Below are positions 24,036 to 32,507 of a DNA stretch of 32,511 bases, piece by piece. Under the pieces are notes generated by a model. That model did not search any database and was not told the DNA's origin. It was given only the letters and a program-made list of their open reading frames with translations. The position numbers and the translations under genes are program-made. This DNA is from Flavobacterium sp. 245 (lineage in GTDB: Bacteria > Bacteroidota > Bacteroidia > Flavobacteriales > Flavobacteriaceae): positions 165,795 to 198,305 of the forward strand of contig NZ_SNXB01000009.1 in the NCBI RefSeq assembly GCF_004362055.1, in the 5' to 3' direction. Positions within the stretch are counted from its first letter, which is position 1; every line of letters starts with the position of its first letter.

Positions 24036-26915
24036 TTATTTCAATTTCTTTTTTATTGCAACTTCGTGGTATGCCTCAATAACATCTCTTTCTTCGATGT
24101 CATTAAATCCTTTTATCTGAATACCACAATCATATCCTTTCGATACTTCTTTAACATCATCTTTGAATCGTTTTAAAGCAACAAGTTCACCAGTATGAAC
24201 AACAACTCCTTCCCTGATAACTCTAATCTTAGAACTTCTCAAGATTTTACCATCTGTTACCATACAACCAGCGATTGATCCAACTTTAGAAATTTTGAAA
24301 ATTTCACGAATTTCAGCAGTACCTAAAACTTCTTCTTTCATTTCAGGAGCTAACATTCCTTCCATTGCATCTTTCAAGTCATCGATTGCTGCATAAATAA
24401 TAGAATAGTAACGGATATCGATTTCTTCTTTATCTGCAAGTTGTCTTGCATTTCCTGCAGGACGAACGTTAAATCCGATAATAATTGCATCTGAAGCAGA
24501 AGCCAAGTTAACATCGGTTTCAGTAATCGCACCAACACCTTTATGGATAATATTAATTTGAACTTCTTCTGTAGAAAGTTTAGAGAACGAATCCGATAAA
24601 GCTTCAACAGATCCATCAACGTCCCCTTTAAGAATTACGTTTAATTCTTTAAACTGACCAAGAGCAATACGACGTCCAATTTCATCAAGTGTAATATGTC
24701 GTTGTGTACGTACCGACTGTTCACGCATTAATTGAGAACGTTTAGCAGCAATTTGCTTCGCTTCTTTTTCGTCTTCAAAAACATTGAATTTATCACCCGC
24801 AGTTGCTGCACCATCTAAACCTAAAACCGAAACTGGAGTTGAAGGACCTGCTTCTAAAACAGTATGCCCTCTTTCATCGTGCATCGCTTTAACTTTACCA
24901 TGATGTTTTCCTGCCAGCATGTAATCTCCAACTTTTAATGTTCCGTGTTGAACTAAAATTGTTGACACATACCCTTTTCCTTTATCTAAGAAAGCTTCAA
25001 CAACTGTTCCTTGAGCCGCTTTATTTGGATTAGATTTTAAATCTAAAATTTCTGCTTCCAATAAAACCTTCTCTAATAATTCTTTTACACCCGTTCCAAC
25101 TTTCGCAGAAATATCATGTGACTGAATTTTTCCACCCCAATCTTCAACAAGTAAATTCATACTAGCCAAACGCTCTTTGATTTTCTCAACATTAGCATTT
25201 GGTTTATCAATTTTATTGATTGCAAATATAATTGGCACCCCTGCAGCTTGTGCATGAGAAATTGCCTCTTTTGTTTGTGGCATGATATCATCATCTGCCG
25301 CTACTACAATAATAGCGATATCAGTAACCTGAGCTCCACGTGCACGCATCGCAGTAAACGCCTCGTGACCCGGTGTATCTAAGAATGCGATTTTTTGACC
25401 GTTATCTAAAGTTACTCCGTAAGCTCCAATGTGTTGCGTAATACCTCCAGATTCACCTGCAATAACATTTTCTTTACGAATATAATCCAATAAAGATGTT
25501 TTACCGTGGTCAACGTGACCCATTACAGTAACAATTGGCGCTCTAACTACTAGATCTTCTTCTCTATCTTCAACTACCGCAATAGCTTCTTCGATATCAA
25601 CAGTAATGAACTCAACTTCAAAACCAAACTCATCAGCAACGATAGTCAATGTTTCAGCATCTAAACGCTGATTCATTGTAACCATAATTCCAAGTGACAT
25701 ACAAGTTCCAATTACCTTAGTAATTGGCACATCCATCATGATCGCAATTTCACCTACAGTAACAAATTCAGTAACTTTAATAGTTTTACTTCCTTCGTCA
25801 AGCGCTCTTTGCTCATCATCAGATTTCTGACGGTGTGTTTCTCTTTTATCTCTTCTATATTTAGCCGCTTTAGATTTCCCCCCTTTACCTTGAAGTTTTT
25901 CAAGAGTCTCTCTAATTTGGTTTTTTACTTCTTCTTCCGTTGGCTCTACTTTTGCAACAATTGCTGGACGGTTTCCTTTTACAAAACCAGGTCTTGAACT
26001 TCTGTTAGCATTAAAACCTCCTCCTCCAGTATTTGGAGTAATTTTATTAGGATTTGGGGTTCCTGGCGCATTTCCTGTTGCAGGTTTTGGTGCACCCGGC
26101 GCACCCGGTTTAGGAGCGATTCTTTTACGCTTATTTTTATTGGCGTTGTTATTGTTTCCAGCTCCTGGAACTCCAGGTTTATTTGGAGTAATTTTTGGAT
26201 CCTCTTTTTTCTTTTTAGGCTTATTAAATTGAGATAAATCAATTGTTTGCCCTGTAAGAGTAGTTCCAGATAATTTTTGATATTGAGTAGTGATAGTCTC
26301 TTCGGCAGTTGCAGGATCTGTTGAAACAATAGGCTCCTGAGCCGTTTTAGCATTCTCACTTTTCACTTCTTTTTTCTCAGTAATAATAGGCTTTTCCACC
26401 TTTTTCTCTTCAGAAACTACAGGAGCAACTGGCTCTGGCTGTACAATTTCTTTTTCAACAGGTTTTTCTGGCTGAGCAGGAGTAACAACTGCTTTTGGCT
26501 CACTAGTTTTAACTGGTTCCTCAACAGGAGCAGAAACTGCAGGTTTCTTTGGATTCAAATCAATTTTACCAACTTGAACAGGCCCGGTTACAACAGCTCT
26601 CGCTTTTATGATCTCTTGTTGTTTTTGGCGTTCCTCATCTTGTCTGCGTTTGTCCTCAATTTCTTTCTCACGCTCAACACGCAATGCTTCTTTTTCTTTT
26701 CTTTTCTCTTCTCCTACCTCTTTAGAAGCTTCCTTATTCCCCTTATCGCCCGCAAATTGGCTCTGCAGAATATTAAATTCGCTATCAGAAATTTTAGCGT
26801 TTGGATTTGCATCAATAGCAATTCCTTTATCTTTTAGATAATCAACAGCTCTTTCTAATGAGATATTTAATTCCCTTAAAACCTTGTTTATTCTTATTAC
26901 TCTCTCTTCAGACAT
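24036..26915 (-). CDS. infB: Translation initiation factor IF-2
   Basis: This 959-residue GTPase places initiator tRNA on the 30S subunit and promotes 50S joining. Residues 1-55 are an IF2-N module (RINKVLRELNISLERAVDYL). Then comes a ~300-residue charged and Pro/Lys/Gly/Asn-rich linker, and a second IF2-N-like module near 385 (VTVGEIAIMMDVPITKVIG). The G domain carries G1 GHVDHGKTS (~465), switch I GITQHIGAYGV, G3 DTPGHEAF and G4 NKIDKP. Beta-barrel domain II, domain III and the C-terminal fMet-tRNA-binding domain (GYDCGIQIKGFNDIEERD) follow. Length and long linker are normal for Bacteroidetes. It is the last gene of the operon, 57 nt after nusA. Confidence 0.98.
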   Translation of the reverse strand: MSEERVIRINKVLRELNISLERAVDYLKDKGIAIDANPNAKISDSEFNILQSQFAGDKGNKEASKEVGEEKRKEKEALRVEREKEIEDKRRQDEERQKQQEIIKARAVVTGPVQVGKIDLNPKKPAVSAPVEEPVKTSEPKAVVTPAQPEKPVEKEIVQPEPVAPVVSEEKKVEKPIITEKKEVKSENAKTAQEPIVSTDPATAEETITTQYQKLSGTTLTGQTIDLSQFNKPKKKKEDPKITPNKPGVPGAGNNNNANKNKRKRIAPKPGAPGAPKPATGNAPGTPNPNKITPNTGGGGFNANRSSRPGFVKGNRPAIVAKVEPTEEEVKNQIRETLEKLQGKGGKSKAAKYRRDKRETHRQKSDDEQRALDEGSKTIKVTEFVTVGEIAIMMDVPITKVIGTCMSLGIMVTMNQRLDAETLTIVADEFGFEVEFITVDIEEAIAVVEDREEDLVVRAPIVTVMGHVDHGKTSLLDYIRKENVIAGESGGITQHIGAYGVTLDNGQKIAFLDTPGHEAFTAMRARGAQVTDIAIIVVAADDDIMPQTKEAISHAQAAGVPIIFAINKIDKPNANVEKIKERLASMNLLVEDWGGKIQSHDISAKVGTGVKELLEKVLLEAEILDLKSNPNKAAQGTVVEAFLDKGKGYVSTILVQHGTLKVGDYMLAGKHHGKVKAMHDERGHTVLEAGPSTPVSVLGLDGAATAGDKFNVFEDEKEAKQIAAKRSQLMREQSVRTQRHITLDEIGRRIALGQFKELNVILKGDVDGSVEALSDSFSKLSTEEVQINIIHKGVGAITETDVNLASASDAIIIGFNVRPAGNARQLADKEEIDIRYYSIIYAAIDDLKDAMEGMLAPEMKEEVLGTAEIREIFKISKVGSIAGCMVTDGKILRSSKIRVIREGVVVHTGELVALKRFKDDVKEVSKGYDCGIQIKGFNDIEERDVIEAYHEVAIKKKLK

Positions 26916-26972
26916 ATAACCTTTTTATTATTACCTTTTTCGTTGTGTTGTTAGAGCAGATGCCGCTATTTT

Positions 26973-28226
26973 CTAGCTATCAAACTCTTCTTTTAGTATT
27001 TTCATAACGTCTAGAATTGTTTCCTCTTCTAAATCTGTTCTTCTTACTAAATCTTCTACTTCTTGTTTCAAAATACTTTTTGCAGTATCCAAACCTATTT
27101 TAGCAAATTCCTCGATAACCCATTCTTCGATTTCATCAGAGAACTCTGTTAATTCAACATCGTCTTCATCAGCTACAGTACCAGCAACATCGCCTTCACG
27201 AATAACATCTAACTCATAACCAGTTAATTGACCAGCTAATTTAATGTTATGCCCACCTCTACCAATTGCTTTAGAAACCTCTTCTAATTTCAAGAAAACT
27301 TCAGCTCTTTTGTTTTCTTCATCAATCTTGATTGAAGAAACTTTTGCAGGACTCAAAGCTCTTGTAATAAACAACTGAATGTTGTTTGTATAATTGATTA
27401 CGTCGATATTTTCGTTTCCTAGCTCACGAACAATTCCGTGAATACGAGAACCTTTCATACCTACGCAAGCTCCAACCGGATCAATTCTATCATCATAAGA
27501 ATCTACCGCTACTTTTGCTTTTTCACCAGGAATACGCACTACATTTTTAACTGTAATTAAACCGTCAAATACTTCAGGAATTTCTTGTTCAAATAATTTT
27601 TCTAAAAACTTTTCAGAAGTTCTAGACATAATGATTTGAGGCTTATTCCCTTTTAATTCAACGCTTTCAATGATACCACGAACATTATCTCCTTTACGGA
27701 AAAAGTCAGACGGAATTTGTTTTTCTTTTGGAAGCACGATTTCGTTCCCTTCGTCATCAACCAAGATAACTACTCTAGGACGTACGTGGTGCACTTCTGC
27801 AGTATAAATATCACCAATAATATCTTTAAATTGCTTGTAAAGATTTGTATTATCGTGTTCGTGAATTTTAGATATTAAGTTTTGACGCAAAGCCAAAATA
27901 GCTCTTCTTCCTAAATCAATCAATTTAACCTCTTCAGAAACTTCTTCGCCAATTTCAAAATCCGCTTCAATCATTCTTGCTTCAGTCAAAGTAATCTCTT
28001 CGTTTTCAAAATCTAGGTCTTCGTCAGCAACGATTACTCTTCTTCTCCAGATCTCCATATCACCTTTATCAGGATTTATAATGATATCGAAGTTTTCATC
28101 AGAACCGTATTTTTTCTTTAATGCATTTCTAAACACGTCCTCTAAAATTGCCATAAGCGTTACACGATCAATAAGTTTATTATCTTTAAACTCTGAGAAT
28201 GAATCGATTAATGCTAAATTTTCCAT
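26973..28226 (-). CDS. nusA: Transcription termination/antitermination factor NusA
   Basis: This 417-residue RNA polymerase-binding factor modulates pausing, termination and antitermination. The N-terminal polymerase-binding domain (1-~130) is followed by an S1 domain (FRKGDNVRGIIESVELKGNK) and KH domains with VGACVGMKGSRIHGIVREL and KAIGRGGHNIKLAGQL. It ends with a short acidic tail (~350-417) and lacks the long C-terminal repeats of enterobacterial NusA, as is usual in this phylum. It lies 13 nt after rimP and 57 nt before infB, the conserved order. Confidence 0.97.
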   Translation of the reverse strand: MENLALIDSFSEFKDNKLIDRVTLMAILEDVFRNALKKKYGSDENFDIIINPDKGDMEIWRRRVIVADEDLDFENEEITLTEARMIEADFEIGEEVSEEVKLIDLGRRAILALRQNLISKIHEHDNTNLYKQFKDIIGDIYTAEVHHVRPRVVILVDDEGNEIVLPKEKQIPSDFFRKGDNVRGIIESVELKGNKPQIIMSRTSEKFLEKLFEQEIPEVFDGLITVKNVVRIPGEKAKVAVDSYDDRIDPVGACVGMKGSRIHGIVRELGNENIDVINYTNNIQLFITRALSPAKVSSIKIDEENKRAEVFLKLEEVSKAIGRGGHNIKLAGQLTGYELDVIREGDVAGTVADEDDVELTEFSDEIEEWVIEEFAKIGLDTAKSILKQEVEDLVRRTDLEEETILDVMKILKEEFDS

Positions 28227-28239
28227 GCGAATTCTTTAA

Positions 28240-28704
28240 TTAAAATGTTACTGTAACAATTGCCTCTTTAATTTCTGTATAAGGTATTTGTTGCTCTTTT
28301 TGAACTGTTTCTTTTCCTTTTCCTACTTTTTTTGGTTCTCTTGCTTTCCAAGACAAAATTATAAAAACATCGTTAGCTTCTACTAACTCTGCTTCAATTT
28401 TTTCATTATTTGTAGTAACAATCAACGTTCTACCAATATTTTTTTTGTATTGTCTTGTCATTTTCAAAGGAGATCCTACTCCAACAGATGCTACTTCAAG
28501 CGAAAAATCCTGCTCTTCACGATCAAGATTATTCTCAATTGCACGACTAATATCAATACAATCCTGTAGCGCCACTCCACTATCTCCGTCTAAACCAACA
28601 CTAATTTTAAAAGAATCTGAAACCGACAAATCAATCAAAAAGATCGATGGCTTTTCCAGAAGAGCTTCTTCAATTAATCCGTTTACTTTCTCTTTAAATG
28701 TCAT
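28240..28704 (-). CDS. rimP: Ribosome maturation factor RimP
   Basis: RimP helps mature the 30S subunit. The protein is 154 residues from ATG 28704 (MTFKEKVNGLIEEAL). An in-frame ATG at 28740 would add MRGLSVPSFYKI, but those codons are the two arms of a hairpin and its T-tract, so the inner start is preferred. Family motifs include VALQDCIDISRAIENNLD and the SLEVASVGVGSPLKMTRQY stretch, the typical G-x-x-x-PL of RimP. The C-terminal domain is SH3-like. It is the first gene of the rimP-nusA-infB operon. Confidence 0.93.
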   Translation of the reverse strand: MTFKEKVNGLIEEALLEKPSIFLIDLSVSDSFKISVGLDGDSGVALQDCIDISRAIENNLDREEQDFSLEVASVGVGSPLKMTRQYKKNIGRTLIVTTNNEKIEAELVEANDVFIILSWKAREPKKVGKGKETVQKEQQIPYTEIKEAIVTVTF

Positions 28705-28710
28705 AATTTT

Positions 28711-28738
28711 ATAAAAAGAGGGGACACTTAGTCCCCTC
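28711..28738 (-). promoter_or_regulatory. Terminator-like hairpin in the rimP leader (candidate attenuator)
   Basis: On the minus strand GAGGGGAC (28738-28731), loop TAAGT and GTCCCCTC (28725-28718) form a perfect 8-bp GC-rich stem followed by TTTTTAT. The T-tract ends 7 nt before the rimP ATG (28704). The promoter lies upstream at 28767-28795, so the hairpin is inside the transcribed leader. It looks exactly like an intrinsic terminator placed before the operon's first gene. Confidence 0.7.
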
Positions 28739-28766
28739 ATTATTTAGATTTTAATAAATAACGATG

Positions 28767-28795
28767 CAAATATAGTGATTTTTTTATAAATCAAA
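28767..28795 (-). promoter_or_regulatory. Promoter of rimP-nusA-infB
   Basis: On the minus strand TTTG (28795-28792), a 17-nt spacer and TATATTTG (28774-28767) match the Bacteroidetes consensus. The start would be about 55 nt upstream of the rimP ATG. Confidence 0.7.
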
Positions 28796-28800
28796 TAAAA

Positions 28801-28831
28801 TTGATTGCTCTAAAAATATTTCTTATCTTTA
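28801..28831 (+). promoter_or_regulatory. Weak candidate promoter of the universal stress gene
   Basis: TTGA (28801-28804), a 19-nt spacer and TATCTTTA (28824-28831) resemble the -33/-7 pair with one or more mismatches in each box. It diverges from the rimP promoter. Confidence 0.35.
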
Positions 28832-28880
28832 TAGTAGCATTAAAATAACAGATTACCCAAATAATTTAACCCAAAAAATT

Positions 28881-29705
28881 ATGAAACGAATTCTAGTTCC
28901 TACTGATTTTTCAGAACATGCTGAAGACGCTTTAAAAGTTGCCGCGCAAATTGCTAAAAAAAATGATTCAGAAATCATCATTTTACATATGCTTGAATTG
29001 CCGCACCAAATGAATGACGCCATCCTTGGCGGAGCAAGCATCCCCGAAACCATGCTTTTTATGAAAAAGGCAAATGAAATGCTTGACGCAATATCATCAA
29101 AACCTTATTTGGACGGAATTTCTGTGACCGAAATTGTAAAAATGGACAAACCAATTCATGGAATTAAACAAGTAAGCCAAGATTATGAAGTTGATCTAAT
29201 CATTATGGGATCTCACGGCTCGTCTGGCGTTGAGGAACTTTTAATAGGCTCTAACACTGAAAAAGTAGTTCGAAATTCTGAAATCCCTGTTTTAGTAATC
29301 AAAAAAGATATCTCTAATTTTAAAGTCGATGACATTGTTTTTGCTTCTGATTTCTCTGAAGAAACAAAAGCACCATTTGAAAAACTGCTGAATTTTATCA
29401 AATTCTTTAATTCCAAAATTCATCTTGTTACAATCTGCACACCAAATAGCTTTAAGCCAACACATGTTATTCAAAAAGCAATGAATGAATTTGTAACGCA
29501 GTTTAATATCACCAATTACTCGACACATATTTACAACGATACTAATATTGAAAAAGGCATTATCAATTTCTCCAACAGCATAAATGCCGATATTATCGGA
29601 ATGTGCACACATGGCCGAACTGGTTTTGCCCACTTTTTTAACGGAAGCATAAGCGAAGGATTAGTAAATCATGCTGTACGACCTGTTATCACTTTAAAGA
29701 TTTAA
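28881..29705 (+). CDS. Tandem-domain universal stress protein (UspA family)
   Basis: This 274-residue cytosolic protein has two UspA domains. The first (1-~140) starts MKRILVPTDFSEHAEDAL and ends in the ATP-binding signature GSHGSSG, nine residues, GSNTEKVVRNSEIPVLVIKK. The second (~150-274) starts DDIVFASDFSEET and ends GMCTHGRTG...NGSISEGLVNHAVRPVITLK. Both keep the G-x2-G-x9-G(S) loop, so nucleotide binding is plausible. The actual role, usually tolerance to starvation or redox stress, is not shown by sequence. It is monocistronic with a terminator just after it. Confidence 0.95.
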   Translation: MKRILVPTDFSEHAEDALKVAAQIAKKNDSEIIILHMLELPHQMNDAILGGASIPETMLFMKKANEMLDAISSKPYLDGISVTEIVKMDKPIHGIKQVSQDYEVDLIIMGSHGSSGVEELLIGSNTEKVVRNSEIPVLVIKKDISNFKVDDIVFASDFSEETKAPFEKLLNFIKFFNSKIHLVTICTPNSFKPTHVIQKAMNEFVTQFNITNYSTHIYNDTNIEKGIINFSNSINADIIGMCTHGRTGFAHFFNGSISEGLVNHAVRPVITLKI

Positions 29706-29726
29706 ACAAATAAAAAATCATTTTAC

Positions 29727-29763
29727 AAAAATCGTCTTTCATCTGGAAGATGATTTTTTTTTA
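29727..29763 (+). terminator. Terminator after the universal stress gene
   Basis: AATCGTCTT and AAGATGATT (about 29730-29755) pair with one G-T wobble and are followed by a run of T's (29754-29762). Confidence 0.85.
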
Positions 29764-29783
29764 TCAATTCAATTTCAAAAGAT

Positions 29784-29823
29784 GAGCTTTACAACAAAGT
29801 TAATTTGAACTTCACAACAAAGT
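29784..29823 (+). promoter_or_regulatory. 17-bp direct repeats, candidate AraC-type operator
   Basis: GAGCTTTACAACAAAGT (29784-29800) and GAACTTCACAACAAAGT (29807-29823) match at 15 of 17 positions with a 23-bp period, about two helical turns. Tandem sites spaced 21-23 bp are typical for AraC-family activators. The downstream copy ends 19 nt before GAAATTTG (29843-29850), a near -7 box. It therefore sits where the missing -33 box would be. Confidence 0.6.
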
Positions 29824-29879
29824 CACACACCTTATTAATTCTGAAATTTGTCAAATAAAAATTCATTAAATCACACAAC

Positions 29880-31301
29880 ATGAAAACAATAGACAAAATT
29901 TACATTAATGGGGAATTTATTTCACCAAAAGGAACAGAATATTTTGACCTTATAAGCCCAACAACAAATGAAAAACTAGGAAAAGTACGCTTAGGAAATA
30001 CAGAAGACACTCAAAATGCAATAAACGCCGCCAAAAAAGCTTTTAAAACCTTTTCAAAAACTACTATTTCAGAAAGAATTCAATACTTAAAAAACATCCA
30101 AGCTTCAATTGAAAAAAGAAAAACAGACTTCATTAATATAATGATCGAAGAATATGGAGGTACTTTTCAATTTGCTTCAATAAGTTACGAATACATGCTA
30201 AAAGGCTTTGATTCAGCGATCAGCTTATTAAACTCTTATAAATTTACCAAAACCATGGGAGAATCTGAAGTTCAAATGACTCCGATTGGCGTTGTCGGAA
30301 TTATCATTCCTTGGAACTCAAGCAACGGTTTTATTAGCAGTAAATTATCAACAGCAATTGCAGCAGGATGCACCACCGTAATCAAACCGAGTGAAATGAG
30401 CGCGCAGCAAACGCAACTAATGACAGAATGCCTTCATGACGCACAGCTTCCAAAAGGCCTTGTAAATATTGTAAATGGCTTGGGCGAAATAGTTGGCGCA
30501 GAAATAAGTCGCAATCCAGATATTGCAAAAATTTCTTTTACAGGATCTACAACTGTTGGAAAAATTATTGCAAAAGAAGCCGTTGACACAATGAAACGTG
30601 TTACTCTGGAACTTGGAGGAAAATCACCAAATATCATTTTAGATGATGCAGATTTTTCGAAAGCAATTCCGCTTGCCATAAGCGCCGCATTCATGAATAG
30701 CGGACAAGCCTGCATTGCCGGAACAAGATTATTGATTCCCGAAAGCAAGCTAGAAGAAACCAAAAGTCTTATCAAAGAAATCATTTCAAACACAATTGTT
30801 GGAAACCCCAAAAAACCAACTACTGCAGTAGGCCCAATGGTGAGCACAAAACAATTCAATCGCGTTCAACACTACATTCAAATTGGAATTAATGAAGGTG
30901 CAGAAATTTTAGTTGGAGGATTAGGAAAGCCCGAAGGTTTAGAAAAAGGAAATTTTGTGAAACCAACCGTTTTTATAAACGCAAACAATAAAATGCGCAT
31001 TGCCAGAGAAGAAATATTTGGTCCCGTTTTAACCATCATAACTTACAAAACAGATGAAGAAGCAGTTGAAATTGCCAACGACACGACTTATGGATTACAA
31101 GCTTACGTAAGTTCTGCAAGCAACGAAAGAGCTCACTTTATCGCTTCGCAGATTAATGCAGGACGCGTTCAAATAAATGGAATTGGACACGACCCGTTAG
31201 CTCCTTTCGGCGGCTTCAAACAATCTGGAATTGGGCGAGAATTTGGAACAATTGGACTTGAAGCTTATTTAGAACCAAAAGCATTAATTCAGCCAAAATA
31301 A
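29880..31301 (+). CDS. NAD(P)-dependent aldehyde dehydrogenase family protein
   Basis: This 473-residue cytosolic enzyme oxidises an aldehyde to the acid with NAD(P)+. Catalytic residues are visible: N146 in PWNSSNG, cofactor-binding K169 in VIKPSE, the Rossmann loop FTGSTTVG (220-227), general base E244 in LELGGKSPN, nucleophile C278 in NSGQACIAG, and the cofactor Glu region EEIFGPVL. The C-terminal APFGGFKQSGIGRE is typical of the ALDH superfamily. Position 147-148 is SS where many members have FP (PWNFP), so substrate or fold details may differ. The physiological substrate is unknown. Direct repeats upstream and an AraC-type gene downstream suggest induction by a specific signal. Confidence 0.93.
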   Translation: MKTIDKIYINGEFISPKGTEYFDLISPTTNEKLGKVRLGNTEDTQNAINAAKKAFKTFSKTTISERIQYLKNIQASIEKRKTDFINIMIEEYGGTFQFASISYEYMLKGFDSAISLLNSYKFTKTMGESEVQMTPIGVVGIIIPWNSSNGFISSKLSTAIAAGCTTVIKPSEMSAQQTQLMTECLHDAQLPKGLVNIVNGLGEIVGAEISRNPDIAKISFTGSTTVGKIIAKEAVDTMKRVTLELGGKSPNIILDDADFSKAIPLAISAAFMNSGQACIAGTRLLIPESKLEETKSLIKEIISNTIVGNPKKPTTAVGPMVSTKQFNRVQHYIQIGINEGAEILVGGLGKPEGLEKGNFVKPTVFINANNKMRIAREEIFGPVLTIITYKTDEEAVEIANDTTYGLQAYVSSASNERAHFIASQINAGRVQINGIGHDPLAPFGGFKQSGIGREFGTIGLEAYLEPKALIQPK

Positions 31302-31307
31302 TCATTT

Positions 31308-31350
31308 GAGATCCGGAATTCTTTTCATAAAAAGATTTTCCGGATCTTTT
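31308..31350 (+). terminator. Terminator between the aldehyde dehydrogenase and AraC genes
   Basis: AGATCCGGAA (31309-31318) pairs with TTCCGGATCT (31338-31347); an inner CTTTT/AAAAG pair extends the stem, and TTTT follows. The AraC gene is therefore mostly transcribed on its own or by read-through. Confidence 0.85.
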
Positions 31351-31364
31351 AGTAATTTTACAAT

Positions 31365-32171
31365 ATGACTACAAAAGCAAATCCAAAACCTAAAATACTT
31401 TATTCCTGCTATTACGCACGCAGCCGAGAAGGAGAACATTTTATTCCGGAACATGTTTTTAGCTATCAAATTTCAGGCGAAATGACAGCATCAGACAGCA
31501 AAAACACTTATCATTCAAAAGCTGGAGATTTTCGTTTCAGCAAAAGAAATCATTTGGCAAAGTTCACGAAGATCCCACCAGAAGATGGAGAATTTAAAAC
31601 AATTTCTCTTTTTTTAGACCAGGAAATTCTTCGCGAAATAAGCAAAGAATATGATTTTAAGATCAACAAAAAAGCCGATTCAGAAGCTATGATTACTCTG
31701 GCTCCAAATCCTCTTTACAAATCTTTCATGGAATCATTGATCTCCTATCTTGAAGTTGATCAAGAAAACAACGAAGCTTTATTTAATTTAAAAATAAAAG
31801 AAGCAGTTCATCTTTTATTGAAAGTAAATCCAGAACTAAAAGACATTTTATTTGATTTTAATGAACCTGGAAAAATTGACATTGAAGCTTTTATGAATAA
31901 AAATTTTCACTTTAATGTGCACCTGCATCGTTTTGCTTATCTCACAGGACGCAGTTTAGCGACATTCAAAAGAGATTTTCAGAAAACATTTCAGCAGACA
32001 CCTGGAAAATGGCTATTGAACAAAAGACTTCAGGAAGCTTATTATTTAATTAGCCAAGGCAATTCCCCATCAGAAGTTTATATTGGGGTTGGATTTGAAG
32101 ATTTATCGCATTTTTCATTCTCTTTTAAAAAGAAATTCGGAATAGTTCCTTCTTCTTTAAAAGAAAAATAA
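31365..32171 (+). CDS. AraC-family transcriptional regulator
   Basis: This 268-residue DNA-binding protein has an N-terminal cupin-like sensing domain (~1-150; EHVFSYQISGEM, KAGDFRFSKRNHLAKF). A C-terminal double helix-turn-helix of the AraC/XylS type follows (~175-268; FAYLTGRSLATFKRDFQKTF and VYIGVGFEDLSHFSFSFKKKFG). The GFEDLSHFSFSFKKKFG segment is the diagnostic second-HTH signature. The ligand is unknown. It lies 63 nt after the aldehyde dehydrogenase in the same direction, beyond a terminator. It is the obvious candidate regulator of that gene through the direct repeats at 29784-29823. Confidence 0.93.
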   Translation: MTTKANPKPKILYSCYYARSREGEHFIPEHVFSYQISGEMTASDSKNTYHSKAGDFRFSKRNHLAKFTKIPPEDGEFKTISLFLDQEILREISKEYDFKINKKADSEAMITLAPNPLYKSFMESLISYLEVDQENNEALFNLKIKEAVHLLLKVNPELKDILFDFNEPGKIDIEAFMNKNFHFNVHLHRFAYLTGRSLATFKRDFQKTFQQTPGKWLLNKRLQEAYYLISQGNSPSEVYIGVGFEDLSHFSFSFKKKFGIVPSSLKEK

Positions 32172-32225
32172 CAGCTTACAAACCAACCAAGCTACTTAAT
32201 AAAAACCTATTATTATAACCGCATA

Positions 32226-32254
32226 AAAAAAGCCCCTCATTTCTGAGAGGCTTT
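32226..32254 (-). terminator. Terminator of the first tRNA-Gln
   Basis: AGCCTCTCA-GAAA-TGAGGGGCT on the minus strand (32229-32252 region) forms a 9-bp stem with one T-G wobble, followed by seven T's. It lies directly after the tRNA 3' end. Confidence 0.85.
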
Positions 32255-32257
32255 ATG

Positions 32258-32328
32258 TTGGTCTACTAGGACTCGAACCTAGAAAGACTGCACCAAAAAC
32301 AGTTGTGTTACCATTACACCATAGACCA
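32258..32328 (-). tRNA. tRNA-Gln (anticodon TTG), copy 1
   Basis: This is a 71-nt cloverleaf on the minus strand. The acceptor arms are TGGTCTA and TAGACCA with discriminator A and no encoded CCA. The D arm is GTG/CAC, the anticodon stem ACTGT/GCAGT with loop TTTTGGT (anticodon TTG), and the T arm CTAGG-TTCGAGT-CCTAG. It is identical to the second copy 179 bp upstream. Confidence 0.95.
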
Positions 32329-32348
32329 GCAGAGCTGTTAAGCGGGTG

Positions 32349-32379
32349 CAAAATTAGAACTTTATTTAGTATATGCAAA
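32349..32379 (-). promoter_or_regulatory. Promoter of tRNA-Gln copy 1
   Basis: On the minus strand TTTG (32379-32376), a 19-nt spacer and TAATTTTG (32356-32349) match the Bacteroidetes consensus exactly. The tRNA 5' end is 21 nt downstream of the -7 box. Copy 1 thus has its own promoter between the two tRNA genes. Confidence 0.65.
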
Positions 32380-32404
32380 TTTTTTAAGAAAACTTTTTTA
32401 CATA

Positions 32405-32433
32405 AAAAAAGCCTCTCATTTCTGAGAGGCTTT
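32405..32433 (-). terminator. Terminator of the second tRNA-Gln
   Basis: AGCCTCTCA-GAAA-TGAGAGGCT on the minus strand is a perfect 9-bp stem with a T-run, the near-identical counterpart of the terminator after copy 1. Confidence 0.85.
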
Positions 32434-32436
32434 ATG

Positions 32437-32507
32437 TTGGTCTACTAGGACTCGAACCTAGAAAGACTGCACCAAAAACAGTTGTGTTACCATTACACCA
32501 TAGACCA
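32437..32507 (-). tRNA. tRNA-Gln (anticodon TTG), copy 2
   Basis: The 71-nt sequence is identical to copy 1, with the same arms and TTG anticodon and no encoded CCA. Its promoter would lie beyond the right edge of the window. Confidence 0.95.

Noticed and set aside
26080..26600. Low-complexity stretches of infB as a possible separate gene or insertion
   Set aside because: A long Pro/Lys/Gly-rich linker between the N-terminal module and the GTPase core is normal for IF-2 in this phylum.
28240..28740. Longer rimP start at 28740
   Set aside because: The extra codons coincide with the arms of the leader hairpin, and the family N-terminus begins at MTFKEKV.
32258..32507. Link between queG and the tRNA genes in the window
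   Set aside because: Queuosine is placed in Tyr, His, Asn and Asp tRNAs; both tRNAs here are Gln(TTG).
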